Shown: positions 1-10,713, counted from the first letter of the stretch. The stretch is 64,000 nucleotides of DNA from Caulobacter sp048541825 (GCF_048541825.1 NZ_CP183332.1:1736001-1800000); one strand, 5' to 3'. Program-made: numbers and translations. Notes: generated from the sequence alone by a model not told the origin.

Positions 1-31
1 AATGGGCAAGACGCTCAAAATCAAAGCATGA
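1..31 (+). CDS. 3' end of an upstream coding region (partial)
   Basis: The first bases read in one frame as a short Lys-rich tail ending ...GKTLKIKA followed by TGA at 29-31. This looks like the C-terminus of a gene that begins before the window. The tail is too short to assign a family. The next 208 bases, to the start of the following gene, show no clear gene or RNA. Confidence 0.4.
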   Translation, partial: MGKTLKIKA

Positions 32-239
32 GGCGCGGCCGGTGCAGCAAAAAGCAGCACTATCGCCGGATGAGGACGCTCTGACCGTCGGCGAGATGCC
101 TGCTGTCGAGCAGGAAAGTCAGGGCCGGCGCCGCAAGGCTGTTCGTCCTTGAACCCGCCCCAGGGTCACGAGCCCGTGATGATCGGCAACCGGCATTCGT
201 CCCAAGCGTAGTTGAAGCCTGGAACACGAGGAGCTCATC

Positions 240-647
240 ATGTCCATGTCGCGCCTGTTCGCCGTCGCCGCCGCCACCGCCTTGATGTCCGGCGCCGCCC
301 TAGCCCAAACCACCACCACGACAACCACCCCAGCGCCCGTCGATCAGGCGCCGGTCAACCCGGCCGCCCCGGCGTCGATGATGTCCGATCCAAATATGAT
401 GATGATGCCCGATCACAGCATGATGAGCCCTAAGCTGGCCACCACGCCCTCGGCCTCGACCCTGGGGACCGACACCGCCGGCGTCGTGCCGATGTCGTCC
501 CAGTCGCCGGAGGTCCAGGCGACTTTGAAGGCCGGTGATCCGAATGTGGTCTCCAATGCGCCGATCGCCGACACCCCCGAGAACCGCGCCAAGTACGGCA
601 AGCCGATGAGCAATGCCGGCAAGCGCTCAGCCGCCAAGGGCAACTAG
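240..647 (+). CDS. Met-rich secreted protein of unknown function
   Basis: This gene encodes a 135-residue protein. A GAGGAG ribosome-binding sequence sits a few bases before the ATG. Residues 1-22 form a typical Sec signal peptide ending ALAQ, so the product should be periplasmic. A run of seven Thr follows, then a Pro/Ala segment, then a Met-rich patch (MMSDPNMMMMPDHSMM, about residues 46-61), and a more ordinary C-terminal half ending in Lys/Ala. I do not recognise a family. Clustered Met with one His can bind Cu(I) in periplasmic proteins, but that is only a suggestion here. It lies 89 bases upstream of the glyQ start and may be transcribed separately. Confidence 0.75.
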   Translation: MSMSRLFAVAAATALMSGAALAQTTTTTTTPAPVDQAPVNPAAPASMMSDPNMMMMPDHSMMSPKLATTPSASTLGTDTAGVVPMSSQSPEVQATLKAGDPNVVSNAPIADTPENRAKYGKPMSNAGKRSAAKGN

Positions 648-736
648 CCCCTTCGCGACGAAGCCAACATCGCTTGAAGCACCAGTCGGTGGGCCCTATG
701 GTCCGCCGACTTTTTTCTGGCCCTGTTCGGACACTG

Positions 737-1636
737 ATGTCGCGCCCCAAGCCCACCTCGTTTCAAGCCCTGATCCTGACGCTCCACAACTATTGGAGTG
801 AACATGGCTGCGCGATCCTGCAGCCGCACGACATCGAGGTGGGGGCAGGGACCCTGCATCCGGCCACGGTACTGCGGGCCCTGGGTCCCAAGCCGTGGAA
901 CGCCGCCTATGTGCAGCCCTCGCGCCGTCCGGGCGACGGTCGCTATGGCGAGAACCCCAACCGGCTGCAGCACTATTACCAATATCAGGTGATCCTGAAG
1001 CCCAACCCGCCCAACATGCAGGACCTGTATCTGGGCTCGCTGGAAGCGATCGGCCTGGACCTGCGCCTGCACGACATCCGCTTCGTCGAGGACGACTGGG
1101 AAAACCCCACCGTCGGCGCCTGGGGCCTGGGCTGGGAAGTCTGGTGCGACGGCATGGAAGTCAGCCAATACACCTACTTCCAGCAGGTGGGCGGCCTGGA
1201 CGTCTCGCCGGTGGCCGGCGAGCTGACCTACGGCCTGGAACGCCTGGCGATGTACGTGTTCGGCGTCGACAACGTCTATGACCTGCCGTTCAACGATCCG
1301 CAGTCGCCGCTGGGCGCGATGACCTATGGCGACGTGTTCCTCGAGAACGAGCGCCAGCATTCGGAAGCCAATTTCCACGGCTATGACGTCGCCGTGCTGA
1401 AGGGGCAGTTTGAGGACATGGAGCGCCAGGTCCCGCTGATGCTGGCCCGCGACTATCAGGGCAAGTCACTGGTCCTCCCCGCCTACGACATGGTCCTCAA
1501 GGCCAGCCACCTTTTCAACCTGATGAACGCCCGCGGCGCGATCGCCGTCGCCGAGCGCGCCAGCTACATCGGACGCATCCGCGACCTTTGTAAGATGTGC
1601 GCCTCGGAGTGGGTGAAGCAGCAGGAAGCCGCGTAA
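737..1636 (+). CDS. glyQ: Glycyl-tRNA synthetase alpha subunit
   Basis: This is the 299-residue catalytic alpha subunit of the bacterial (alpha2beta2) glycyl-tRNA synthetase, which charges tRNA-Gly with glycine in the cytoplasm. The chosen ATG gives the family N-terminus MSRPKPTSFQALILTLHNYW. An in-frame ATG 21 codons upstream gives an unrelated extension. Class II signatures visible include GPKPWNAAYVQPSRRPGDGR, ENPNRLQHYYQYQV and GLEVSQYTYFQQ-like sequence (here DGMEVSQYTYFQQ). Length matches the family. It is followed after 5 bases by glyS, so the two are almost certainly one transcript. Confidence 0.97.
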   Translation: MSRPKPTSFQALILTLHNYWSEHGCAILQPHDIEVGAGTLHPATVLRALGPKPWNAAYVQPSRRPGDGRYGENPNRLQHYYQYQVILKPNPPNMQDLYLGSLEAIGLDLRLHDIRFVEDDWENPTVGAWGLGWEVWCDGMEVSQYTYFQQVGGLDVSPVAGELTYGLERLAMYVFGVDNVYDLPFNDPQSPLGAMTYGDVFLENERQHSEANFHGYDVAVLKGQFEDMERQVPLMLARDYQGKSLVLPAYDMVLKASHLFNLMNARGAIAVAERASYIGRIRDLCKMCASEWVKQQEAA

Positions 1637-1641
1637 GTCAC

Positions 1642-3831
1642 ATGCCCCAACTTCTCCTCGAACTGTTCTCCGAAGAAATCCCGGCGCGCATGCAGGCCAA
1701 TGCGGCCCGCGACCTGGAACGCATGGCGCGCGAGCACCTGGCCGCCGCCGGCTTCCTGCCCGAGGCCCTGAAGACCTTTGCCGGTCCGCGCCGCCTGACC
1801 CTGGTGGTCGAGGGCCTGCCGATCGCCCAGGCCGACCGCAAGGAAGAGCTGAAGGGGCCCCGCGTCGGCGCGCCGCCCCAGGCCATGGAAGGCTTCCTGC
1901 GCAAGGCCGGCCTGACCCAGGACCAACTGGTCGAGCGCGACGGCGTCTATATGGCCTTCATCGAGAAGACCGGCCGCCCGACGACCGAAATCATCGCCGA
2001 GATGGTCGAGGCTATCGTGCGCGGCTTCGCCTGGCCCAAGTCGATGACCTGGGGCACGTGCAAGCTGCGCTGGGTGCGTCCGCTGAAGCGTATCCTGTGC
2101 GTGTTCGATCGCGAGGTCGTGCCGCTCAGCATCGAAGGCATCGAGAGCGGCGACATCTCCGAGGGCCACCGGTTCATGGGTGACGCCCAGCCGTTCCGCG
2201 TCCGCGACTTCGACGAATACGCCAAGGGCCTGAACGACCACTTCGTCGTGCTGGACGTCGAGGAGCGCAAGGCGCGCATTCTCGAGGGCTGCAAGACCCT
2301 GTGCTTTGCCCGCAATCTGGAACTGGTCGAGGACCTGGGCCTGCTGGAGGAAGTCGCGGGTCTGGCCGAATGGCCGACGCCGGTGCTGGGCGACATGGAT
2401 CCGTCGTTCCTGGACCTGCCGGCCGAGTCGATCCGCACCTCGATGCGGACGCACCAGAAGTATTTCGCCGTCCGCGATCCGGCCCGTGAGGGACTGGCCC
2501 CGCACTTCATCACCATCGCCAATATCGCCGCCGCCGACGGCGGCAAGGTGATCGCCGCCGGCAATGCCAAGGTGCTGTCGGCCCGCCTGTCCGACGCCCG
2601 CTTCTTCTGGGACGAGGACCGCAAGGCCGGCAATTTCGACGAGTGGCTGGAGAAGTTGAACGGCGTCACCTTCCACGCCAAGCTCGGGACCATGGCCGAG
2701 CGGGTCAAACGCATCGAGGCCCTGGCTCGTGAGATCGCGCCGCTGGTCGGCGCTGATGTGGAAAAGGCCGCCACGGCCGCGCGCCTGGCCAAGGCTGATC
2801 TGAGCTCGCTGATGGTCGGCGAGTTCCCCGAACTCCAGGGCCTGATGGGCGGCTACTACGCCCGCGAAGCCCAGATGGACCCCGAGATCGCCGACGCCAT
2901 CCGCGACCACTACAAGCCGCAGGGCCCGGCCGACGCGGTGCCGACCGCGCCGCTGAGCGTGGCGGTGGCGCTGGCGGACAAGCTGGATACGCTGGTCGGG
3001 TTCTTCGCGATCGACGAGAAGCCGACGGGGTCGAAGGATCCCTATGCGCTGCGTCGCGCGGCGTTGGGTGTGATCCGGATCTTGCTGGCGTCCGAGACCC
3101 GTCTGACTTTCAACAGCTTGACCGCCCCGCTGTTCGAAAGCTGGGTCAGGCTTACTCACCTTGAAGGGCGCTCTGGCCTAGAAACGGCTGCAGAGACGGT
3201 CAGTTTGCAGCTGGACGCGGCGACTGCGGAAATCATGCGAAATCGAGTCACTTGGACAGACCGGTCCGAGGGTTTTGCAGTGTGGGCGATGGACGAGGGT
3301 GTGGCGAAGGCAGCTGACATGCTTTCCTTCTTCGCTGACCGCCTGAAGGTCACCCTCAAGGATCAGGGCAAGCGCCACGACCTCGTCGACGCTGTGTTCG
3401 CTCTGGGCGACGACGACCTCGTGCGCATCGTCGCCCGGGTCGAGGCGCTGGACGCCTTCCTGAAGACCGACGACGGCAAGAACTTGCTGGCCGGCTACAA
3501 GCGCGCCTCCAACATCCTCAAGGCCGAGGAGAAGAAGGGCTGGAAGGCCGAAGGCGAACGCGGCCTGCTGGACGACGCCTCGGCGCCGGAAGCGGCTCTG
3601 TACGACGCCCTGCGCATGGTCGAGCCGGCCCTGGCGGCAGCGCTGGCCAAGGAAAATTTCACCGGCGCGATGCAGGAACTGGCCGGCCTTCGCGGCCCGG
3701 TCGACGCCTTCCTCGACGGCGTGTTCGTCAATTCCGAGGTCGCCGCCGAACGCGACAACCGCCTCAAGACCCTGGCCGCCGTGCGCGACGCCATGGGGCA
3801 GGTGGCGGATTTCTCGCTGGTGGCGGGATAG
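1642..3831 (+). CDS. glyS: Glycyl-tRNA synthetase beta subunit
   Basis: This encodes the 729-residue beta subunit, which binds tRNA and works with GlyQ. The start MPQLLLELFSEEIPARMQ matches the family. In-frame upstream codons overlap glyQ and give a non-family extension. The body contains the GlyS core (for example ESIRTSMRTHQKYFAVRD near residues 263-280) and a C-terminal DALR-type helical region from about residue 590 on. The protein is somewhat longer than usual: residues about 490-560 (bases 3110-3330) contain an extra stretch before FFADRLKV whose codons are visibly less G/C-ending than the rest of the gene. The stop is followed within 32 bases by a palindromic repeat element. Confidence 0.96.
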   Translation: MPQLLLELFSEEIPARMQANAARDLERMAREHLAAAGFLPEALKTFAGPRRLTLVVEGLPIAQADRKEELKGPRVGAPPQAMEGFLRKAGLTQDQLVERDGVYMAFIEKTGRPTTEIIAEMVEAIVRGFAWPKSMTWGTCKLRWVRPLKRILCVFDREVVPLSIEGIESGDISEGHRFMGDAQPFRVRDFDEYAKGLNDHFVVLDVEERKARILEGCKTLCFARNLELVEDLGLLEEVAGLAEWPTPVLGDMDPSFLDLPAESIRTSMRTHQKYFAVRDPAREGLAPHFITIANIAAADGGKVIAAGNAKVLSARLSDARFFWDEDRKAGNFDEWLEKLNGVTFHAKLGTMAERVKRIEALAREIAPLVGADVEKAATAARLAKADLSSLMVGEFPELQGLMGGYYAREAQMDPEIADAIRDHYKPQGPADAVPTAPLSVAVALADKLDTLVGFFAIDEKPTGSKDPYALRRAALGVIRILLASETRLTFNSLTAPLFESWVRLTHLEGRSGLETAAETVSLQLDAATAEIMRNRVTWTDRSEGFAVWAMDEGVAKAADMLSFFADRLKVTLKDQGKRHDLVDAVFALGDDDLVRIVARVEALDAFLKTDDGKNLLAGYKRASNILKAEEKKGWKAEGERGLLDDASAPEAALYDALRMVEPALAAALAKENFTGAMQELAGLRGPVDAFLDGVFVNSEVAAERDNRLKTLAAVRDAMGQVADFSLVAG

Positions 3832-3862
3832 TTCACACCACCACCACCACCCCTTAAACCAC

Positions 3863-3977
3863 CGTCATCCCGGGACTTGTTCCCGGGACCCATGGTTCAG
3901 CTTCGCTGTGCGTGATCTAGCCTGCTCCGCACTTGCGGCGGATAAATGGGTCCCGGGAACAAGTCCCGGGATGACGG
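3863..3977. repeat. REPIN-like palindromic element A1 (flanks GIY-YIG gene)
   Basis: The element starts CGTCATCCCGGGACTTGTTC and ends with its inverted partner, GGGAACAAGTCCCGGGATGA followed by CGG. About 55 bases of spacer lie between the two REP arms. Read backwards, the spacer matches that of A2 at 4373-4485, including the shared block TATCCGCCGC and GCGGAGCAGG. A1 and A2 are therefore inverted copies of one element, on either side of the GIY-YIG gene. Confidence 0.9.
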
Positions 3978-4016
3978 GATTTGTAGGAGTTAGGGCAGGG
4001 GGCCCACCCCGCAGCT

Positions 4017-4343
4017 TCAAAACTGCCTCGGAACCGGCGTCCAGTTCAGCACGCTGTCATAGAGATCATCCCAACGCGGATTGTCCCGCTCCAGCAGGTT
4101 GATCTTCCACTGGCGAGGCCACTCTTTCATCGTCCGCTCGCGCTGGATGGCGAGCGTCATGACCTCATGGGTTTCGTACCAGACCAGCCTCGTCAGGCCG
4201 TAGCTTTTGGTGAACCCGTCCCTCAAGCCTTCGCGGTGCTGGATCAGCCGGGCCTCGAACTGGCTGCTGACGCCGATATGGAGCGTGCCATAGGGCTGGT
4301 TGGTCATCATGTAGACGGCGATGGATGCGTCTCTGGGGACCAT
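4017..4343 (-). CDS. Single-domain GIY-YIG nuclease (copy A)
   Basis: This is a 108-residue protein consisting of one GIY-YIG endonuclease domain, a fold that cuts DNA with one metal ion. Visible motifs are the first strand IAVYMMT (GIY), TLHIGV (YIG position, with Tyr replaced by His), the helix QHREG with the conserved Arg, RLVWYE, AIQRE with the catalytic-type Glu, and ERDNP with the Asn near the C-terminus. The ATG gives MVPRDASIAVYMM. A longer reading starts inside repeat A2 and is rejected. It is about 69 % identical by hand count to the copy at 51054-51380 and has the same length. It lies between inverted repeats A1 and A2. Its partner DNA and cellular role are unknown; a link to the repeats is inferred. 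Confidence 0.88.
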   Translation of the reverse strand: MVPRDASIAVYMMTNQPYGTLHIGVSSQFEARLIQHREGLRDGFTKSYGLTRLVWYETHEVMTLAIQRERTMKEWPRQWKINLLERDNPRWDDLYDSVLNWTPVPRQF

Positions 4344-4372
4344 CGTGCCAATATACACCCATAGATAGATTT

Positions 4373-4485
4373 CGTCATCCCGGGACCTGTTCCCGGGACC
4401 CATCTATCCGCCGCGACGCGGAGCAGGATGATTCCGGATGGTGAAGCCAAACCCTGGGTCCCGGGAACAAGTCCGGGGATGACGG
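4373..4485. repeat. REPIN-like palindromic element A2 (flanks GIY-YIG gene)
   Basis: This is the second copy of the A-family element, in the opposite orientation to A1. Its arms are CGTCATCCCGGGACCTGTTC at the left and GGGAACAAGTCCGGGGATGA plus CGG at the right, with a few differences from A1. It starts 29 bases upstream of the GIY-YIG start codon. About 260 bases with no other clear gene follow before ppdK. Confidence 0.9.
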
Positions 4486-4748
4486 AGCTCAAACCAAAAT
4501 CTCTCCGACTACGGAATCCCTCAGCTTCGCCAAATCCCAATCAAGACAACGTTGTCATTGGAAAGATTTGCCGTTTTTCGGGTCTTTGCTGCGGAACGCA
4601 AAGCGCTGGTGGACGCGTTCTTGACCTAAGTGCTAGTGAACGCCCCGGATATTGCAGTGCGGGATCAACGTTCCATGCTTTGTCCCAAGGCAAGACGACC
4701 ACTCAGAAGGTCGCGGCCTGTTTCACTTATCGCAGGGTGAATTTCATT

Positions 4749-7433
<2,685 letters not shown>

Positions 7434-7459
7434 GCCAAACGGTCTGCCGGTAACAATCA

Positions 7460-7494
7460 GGGGCGGTCGCCGATCCGGCGGCCGCCCCTTTTTG
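7460..7494 (+). terminator. Intrinsic terminator of ppdK
   Basis: A GC-rich hairpin (GGGGCGGTCGCC, loop GATCC, GGCGGCCGCCCC) is followed by TTTTT, 27 bases after the ppdK stop. Confidence 0.88.
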
Positions 7495-7586
7495 CATTCT
7501 TGAACATTGTTATCGATTTGCCGTACAGCATGGTTAAGCTCCCGCCGTCCCCGCGCAGATGGGGTTAGACATTTGGGAGAAACACG

Positions 7587-7946
7587 ATGCGGACCTTGAT
7601 GATGGCGGCCGTTCTGGCCCTGGGGATCAGCGGCGCGGCCTTGGCCGATCCGATGGCCAGCGCCTATGGCAACACTGTTGCGATCACCTATCCCAACGGC
7701 GCGGTGGCGAAGATGTTCGTCGACGCCGACGGCCAGTACACCACCAAGGGCCCCGACGGTTCGACCATGAAGGGCTCGTGGAAGATCGACGGCGCAAACA
7801 CCTGCTTTACCCAGACTGACCCGGCGCCGTCGGCCGGCATGGGCGCCAATTGCAGCCCGACCGCCGAGAAAAAGGTCGGTGACACCTGGACCGCACCGGG
7901 TCCGAACGGCTCGACGATCACGATCGCGATCGTGCCGGGCCGCTAA
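7587..7946 (+). CDS. Small secreted protein of unknown function
   Basis: This encodes 119 residues preceded by GGGAGAAA, a plausible ribosome-binding site. Residues 1-21 are a signal peptide ending ALADP. The mature part reads like a small beta-rich domain with two related segments, GPDGSTMKGSWKIDG and GPNGSTITIAIVPG, and two Cys that could pair in the periplasm. I do not recognise a named family. Similar short exported proteins are common in Caulobacter. It sits alone between ppdK and a DUF4861 gene. Confidence 0.75.
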   Translation: MRTLMMAAVLALGISGAALADPMASAYGNTVAITYPNGAVAKMFVDADGQYTTKGPDGSTMKGSWKIDGANTCFTQTDPAPSAGMGANCSPTAEKKVGDTWTAPGPNGSTITIAIVPGR

Positions 7947-8098
7947 GGACCAGGGGCCGCCGCGGCGCCGGATCGCGCCGCAGCGGCCTTGGCCTGTTTT
8001 CGCTGGCGGTCCGAGGCGGACTGGCGCATTCCGAACCTAAGACTTCTGGGAAGACGCTCAACGCAGGCCCTGACCGCGCTGGGCCTCTCCCTACTGAT

Positions 8099-8110
8099 GA
8101 CACCGGTGTC
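8099..8110. promoter_or_regulatory. Perfect palindrome, candidate LacI-family operator
   Basis: GACACCGGTGTC is a perfect 12-base palindrome with a central CG, 98 bases before the DUF4861 gene. Even-length palindromes with a central CG are typical operators of LacI-family sugar regulators. The sequence TGGTAGCGCA follows about 6 bases later. Assignment to a regulator is inferred. Confidence 0.5.
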
Positions 8111-8208
8111 TAAGTTGGTAGCGCACGGCGTCTGCAGGGCGCGGCGCTGGCCCGTTTCGCTGATCAATCCCAATAACCCCCACGGCCTTAGTCGGACCGG
8201 AGTGAACA

Positions 8209-9138
8209 ATGTCGAAGCGTGTCTGTCTGGTGATCGCCGGCCTGCTGGCCCAGCCTCTTGCCGCCGCGGCTCAAGGCGCGCCGGTCCCGCCGCGCCTGTC
8301 CTTCCAGATAGCCAAACCCGACATCGAGGCCCAGAAGCCCCGCGCCATGGTCGTCTATGCGCCCTATCGCTTTGACGACATCCTCTGGGAGAACGATCGC
8401 ACCGCCCATCGCATCTATGGGCCCGCCCTGCAGGCGCACGAACCGCCTTCCACATCAGGCGTCGACGCCTGGGGCAAGTCGGTGCGCTGGCCGTTCATGG
8501 AGCGCCAGCTGAAGACCGGCCAGCAGCATGACTTCCATGGCGAGGGCCTGGACTACTACAATGTCGAAACCACCCGCGGGGCGGGCGGCCTGGGCGTCTG
8601 GCGGGACAACAAGCTCTGGGTGTCGCGGAACTGGAAGTCGTACACCATCCTGAAGAACGGCCCCGACGTGGCGGCCTTCAAGGTCGACTACGCCCCTTGG
8701 CCGGTGGATGTGGAGCGCAGCGTCTGGGAGACGCGGACCTTCACCCTGCCGATGGGGACCAACTTCACGCGGATGGTCTCGACCCTCGGCTCCGACAAGG
8801 CCGGGCCGCTGATCGTCGGCATCGGCATCGCCAAGCGCAAGGGCCCCAACGGAACGGGCGTGTTCGTCAAGGACCTGGCGCCGGGGCGGATGTCCTACTG
8901 GGAGCCGACCGACCCGGACAAGGGCACGATGGGCGTCGCCCTGCTGGTTGATCCGGGTTTGGTGGTCGAGATCCGGCAGGACGCTGACAACTATCTGGTG
9001 CTGGTCAAGGTCGAGCCCGGCAAGCCGTTCGTCTACTATATGGGCGCAGCCTGGGACAAAGGCCTGGACTTCCATTCGCGAGCCGAATGGGAGGCCTATG
9101 TGCGGGCCCAGGCGCCGGACTTCGATCCGGCGCACTAG
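8209..9138 (+). CDS. Secreted DUF4861 family protein
   Basis: This encodes 309 residues. Residues 1-23 are a signal peptide (LLAQPLAAAAQG), so the product is exported. The mature protein has features of the DUF4861 family, including YRFDDILWENDRTAHRIYGP near residues 50-70, YYNVETTRGAGGLGVWRDNK and FVYYMGAAWDKG. DUF4861 proteins occur in polysaccharide (notably pectin) utilisation loci of several phyla, but their reaction is not established to my knowledge. No other sugar genes lie next to it here. A LacI-like palindrome upstream suggests carbohydrate-responsive control. The gene ends in a GC-rich hairpin shared with wrbA on the other strand. Confidence 0.8.
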   Translation: MSKRVCLVIAGLLAQPLAAAAQGAPVPPRLSFQIAKPDIEAQKPRAMVVYAPYRFDDILWENDRTAHRIYGPALQAHEPPSTSGVDAWGKSVRWPFMERQLKTGQQHDFHGEGLDYYNVETTRGAGGLGVWRDNKLWVSRNWKSYTILKNGPDVAAFKVDYAPWPVDVERSVWETRTFTLPMGTNFTRMVSTLGSDKAGPLIVGIGIAKRKGPNGTGVFVKDLAPGRMSYWEPTDPDKGTMGVALLVDPGLVVEIRQDADNYLVLVKVEPGKPFVYYMGAAWDKGLDFHSRAEWEAYVRAQAPDFDPAH

Positions 9139-9141
9139 CCA

Positions 9142-9182
9142 CTTGCCCCCTCCGGGCTTCTCTGCGGCGGGGAGGGGGCAAG
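9142..9182. terminator. Convergent hairpin between DUF4861 gene and wrbA
   Basis: CTTGCCCCCTCC and GGAGGGGGCAAG form a 12-base inverted repeat between two convergent genes. The hairpin has no long T-run, but its position suggests transcript-end formation for both. Confidence 0.55.
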
Positions 9183-9192
9183 GGTCATAGCC

Positions 9193-9792
9193 TTAGCCGT
9201 GCAGCTTGATCGCGGTCTCGGCGATCTTGCGGCCCTGATAGCGGGCGCCGGTCAGTTCGTTCTCGCTGGGCTGACGCGCACCGTCGCCGCCCGCGATGGT
9301 GGTGGCGCCATAGGGGCTGCCGCCCGTGACTTCGTCGATCTTTGTCTGACCGACATGACCATAGTCGAGACCGACGATCACCATGCCAAAGTGCAGCAGG
9401 TTGGTGATGATCGAAAACAGCGTGGTTTCCTGACCACCGTGCTGCGAAGCCGTCGAGGTAAAGGCGCCGCCGACCTTGCCGTTCAGCGCGCCGCGCGCCC
9501 ACAGGCCGCCGGCTTGATCCAGGAAGGCCGCCATCTGCGACGACATCCGGCCAAAGCGGGTTCCCGTGCCGATGATCACAGCGTCATAGTCGGCCAGTTC
9601 GGCAACCGTGGCGACGGGGGCGGCCTGGTCGAGCTTGAAGTGGGCGGCTTTGGCGACCTCCAGCGGCGCGGTCTCCGGGACGCGCCTGATGTCGACGCTC
9701 GCGCCGGCTTCACGGGCGCCCTCGGCCATGGCCTGAGCCATGGTCTCGATGTGACCGTAGGACGAATAGTAGAGGACGAGAACCTTGGCCAT
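9193..9792 (-). CDS. wrbA: NAD(P)H:quinone oxidoreductase, WrbA type
   Basis: This 199-residue flavodoxin-like FMN protein reduces quinones by two electrons, avoiding semiquinone radicals. The N-terminus MAKVLVLYYSSYGHIETMAQ contains the FMN phosphate-binding loop. GTGTRFGRMSSQM and FTSTASQHGGQETTL are classic WrbA segments, and GGSPYGATTIAGGDG is near the C-terminus. Length matches the family. It lies 87 bases downstream of a pirin gene on the same strand, and both are divergent from a LysR regulator. Together they look like a redox- or quinone-stress unit. Confidence 0.95.
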   Translation of the reverse strand: MAKVLVLYYSSYGHIETMAQAMAEGAREAGASVDIRRVPETAPLEVAKAAHFKLDQAAPVATVAELADYDAVIIGTGTRFGRMSSQMAAFLDQAGGLWARGALNGKVGGAFTSTASQHGGQETTLFSIITNLLHFGMVIVGLDYGHVGQTKIDEVTGGSPYGATTIAGGDGARQPSENELTGARYQGRKIAETAIKLHG

Positions 9793-9879
9793 GATGGCCT
9801 CCCTGGATAGGAAATGGGGGAGCCCGGCGGGGCAAACCTGAGGGCTCGCCCCGCCGGGGAATGAACAGAGGGCTTGCGT

Positions 9880-10578
9880 TTAGGCGGCGTCGACCAGCAC
9901 CAGCTCGGCGTCTTCGAGAGCGGTGACGGTGATGACGTCCTCGCCGGTGATGGCTGCGCCGTCGCGCGCGTCGAGTTGAACGCCGTTGACAGTGACCGAG
10001 CCGACCGCCGGCACCAGATAGGCGTGGCGGGTCTGGCCCAGGTCATAGGTCGTGCTTTCGCCGGCCTTCAGGGTGGCGCCCAGAACGCGGGCGTCGGTGC
10101 GGATCGGCAGAACGTCGCCGTCATGGTCAAAGCCGCTGGCCAGGGTCACGAACTTGCCCGAGCGGTCACCCTTGGGAAAAGGCTTGGCGCCCCAGGACGG
10201 CGCGCCGCCGGTGCGGTTGGGCTCGATCCAGATCTGGAAGATCCGGGTGGCCTCGGATTCTAGATTGTATTCCGAGTGCCGGATGCCGGTGCCGGCGCTC
10301 ATCACCTGAACGTCGCCCGCCTCGGTGCGGCCCGTATTGCCCAGATTGTCCTGGTGAGTGATCGCGCCGCTGCGAACATAGGTGATGATCTCCATGTCCG
10401 AGTGCGGGTGCGGCGGGAAGCCGGTGTTGGGGGCGATCTCGTCATCGTTCCACACCCGCAGGGCGCCCCAGTTCATGTTTCTGGGGTCGTAATAGCTGGC
10501 GAAGGAAAAGTGATGCTTGGCCTTCAGCCAACCGTGGTCAGCGCCGCCAAGTGTGTCGAACTTCCTGCGATCGATCAT
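9880..10578 (-). CDS. Pirin family protein (bicupin)
   Basis: This 232-residue pirin-type protein has two cupin domains. The N-terminal domain has the metal-binding set PHPHSDMEIITYV together with a further His in GTGIRHSEYN, which would hold one metal ion. Such YhhW-like pirins can show quercetinase activity, though the native substrate is usually unknown. The protein is cytoplasmic with no signal peptide. It probably heads an operon with wrbA and faces a LysR gene across 135 bases, a common arrangement for LysR-controlled detoxification genes. Confidence 0.93.
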   Translation of the reverse strand: MIDRRKFDTLGGADHGWLKAKHHFSFASYYDPRNMNWGALRVWNDDEIAPNTGFPPHPHSDMEIITYVRSGAITHQDNLGNTGRTEAGDVQVMSAGTGIRHSEYNLESEATRIFQIWIEPNRTGGAPSWGAKPFPKGDRSGKFVTLASGFDHDGDVLPIRTDARVLGATLKAGESTTYDLGQTRHAYLVPAVGSVTVNGVQLDARDGAAITGEDVITVTALEDAELVLVDAA

Positions 10579-10675
10579 GGCCTTAACTCCTGGAGCCCGG
10601 TCGCCGGGCTCGTTCTCGAAAAGCGCGCCGACATCGGCGCCGCTTGCTTGAGGAGAAGATAGCGATCAGGATTGA

Positions 10676-10709
10676 TATCGAAATAGAAACTATCGAAACC
10701 TATTGTTTC
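10676..10709. promoter_or_regulatory. Candidate LysR operator between pirin and lysR genes
   Basis: TATCGAAA occurs twice (10676-10683 and 10691-10698), overlapped by the inverted pair GAAAC (10686-10690) and GTTTC (10705-10709). The cluster ends 4 bases before the LysR start codon, as expected for an autoregulatory site. Confidence 0.5.
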
Positions 10710-10713
10710 CAAA

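Noticed and set aside
1564..3159. 531-codon open frame antisense to glyS
   Set aside because: Shadow of glyS; its composition (Gln/Arg/Gly-rich) is typical of the opposite strand of GC-rich genes.
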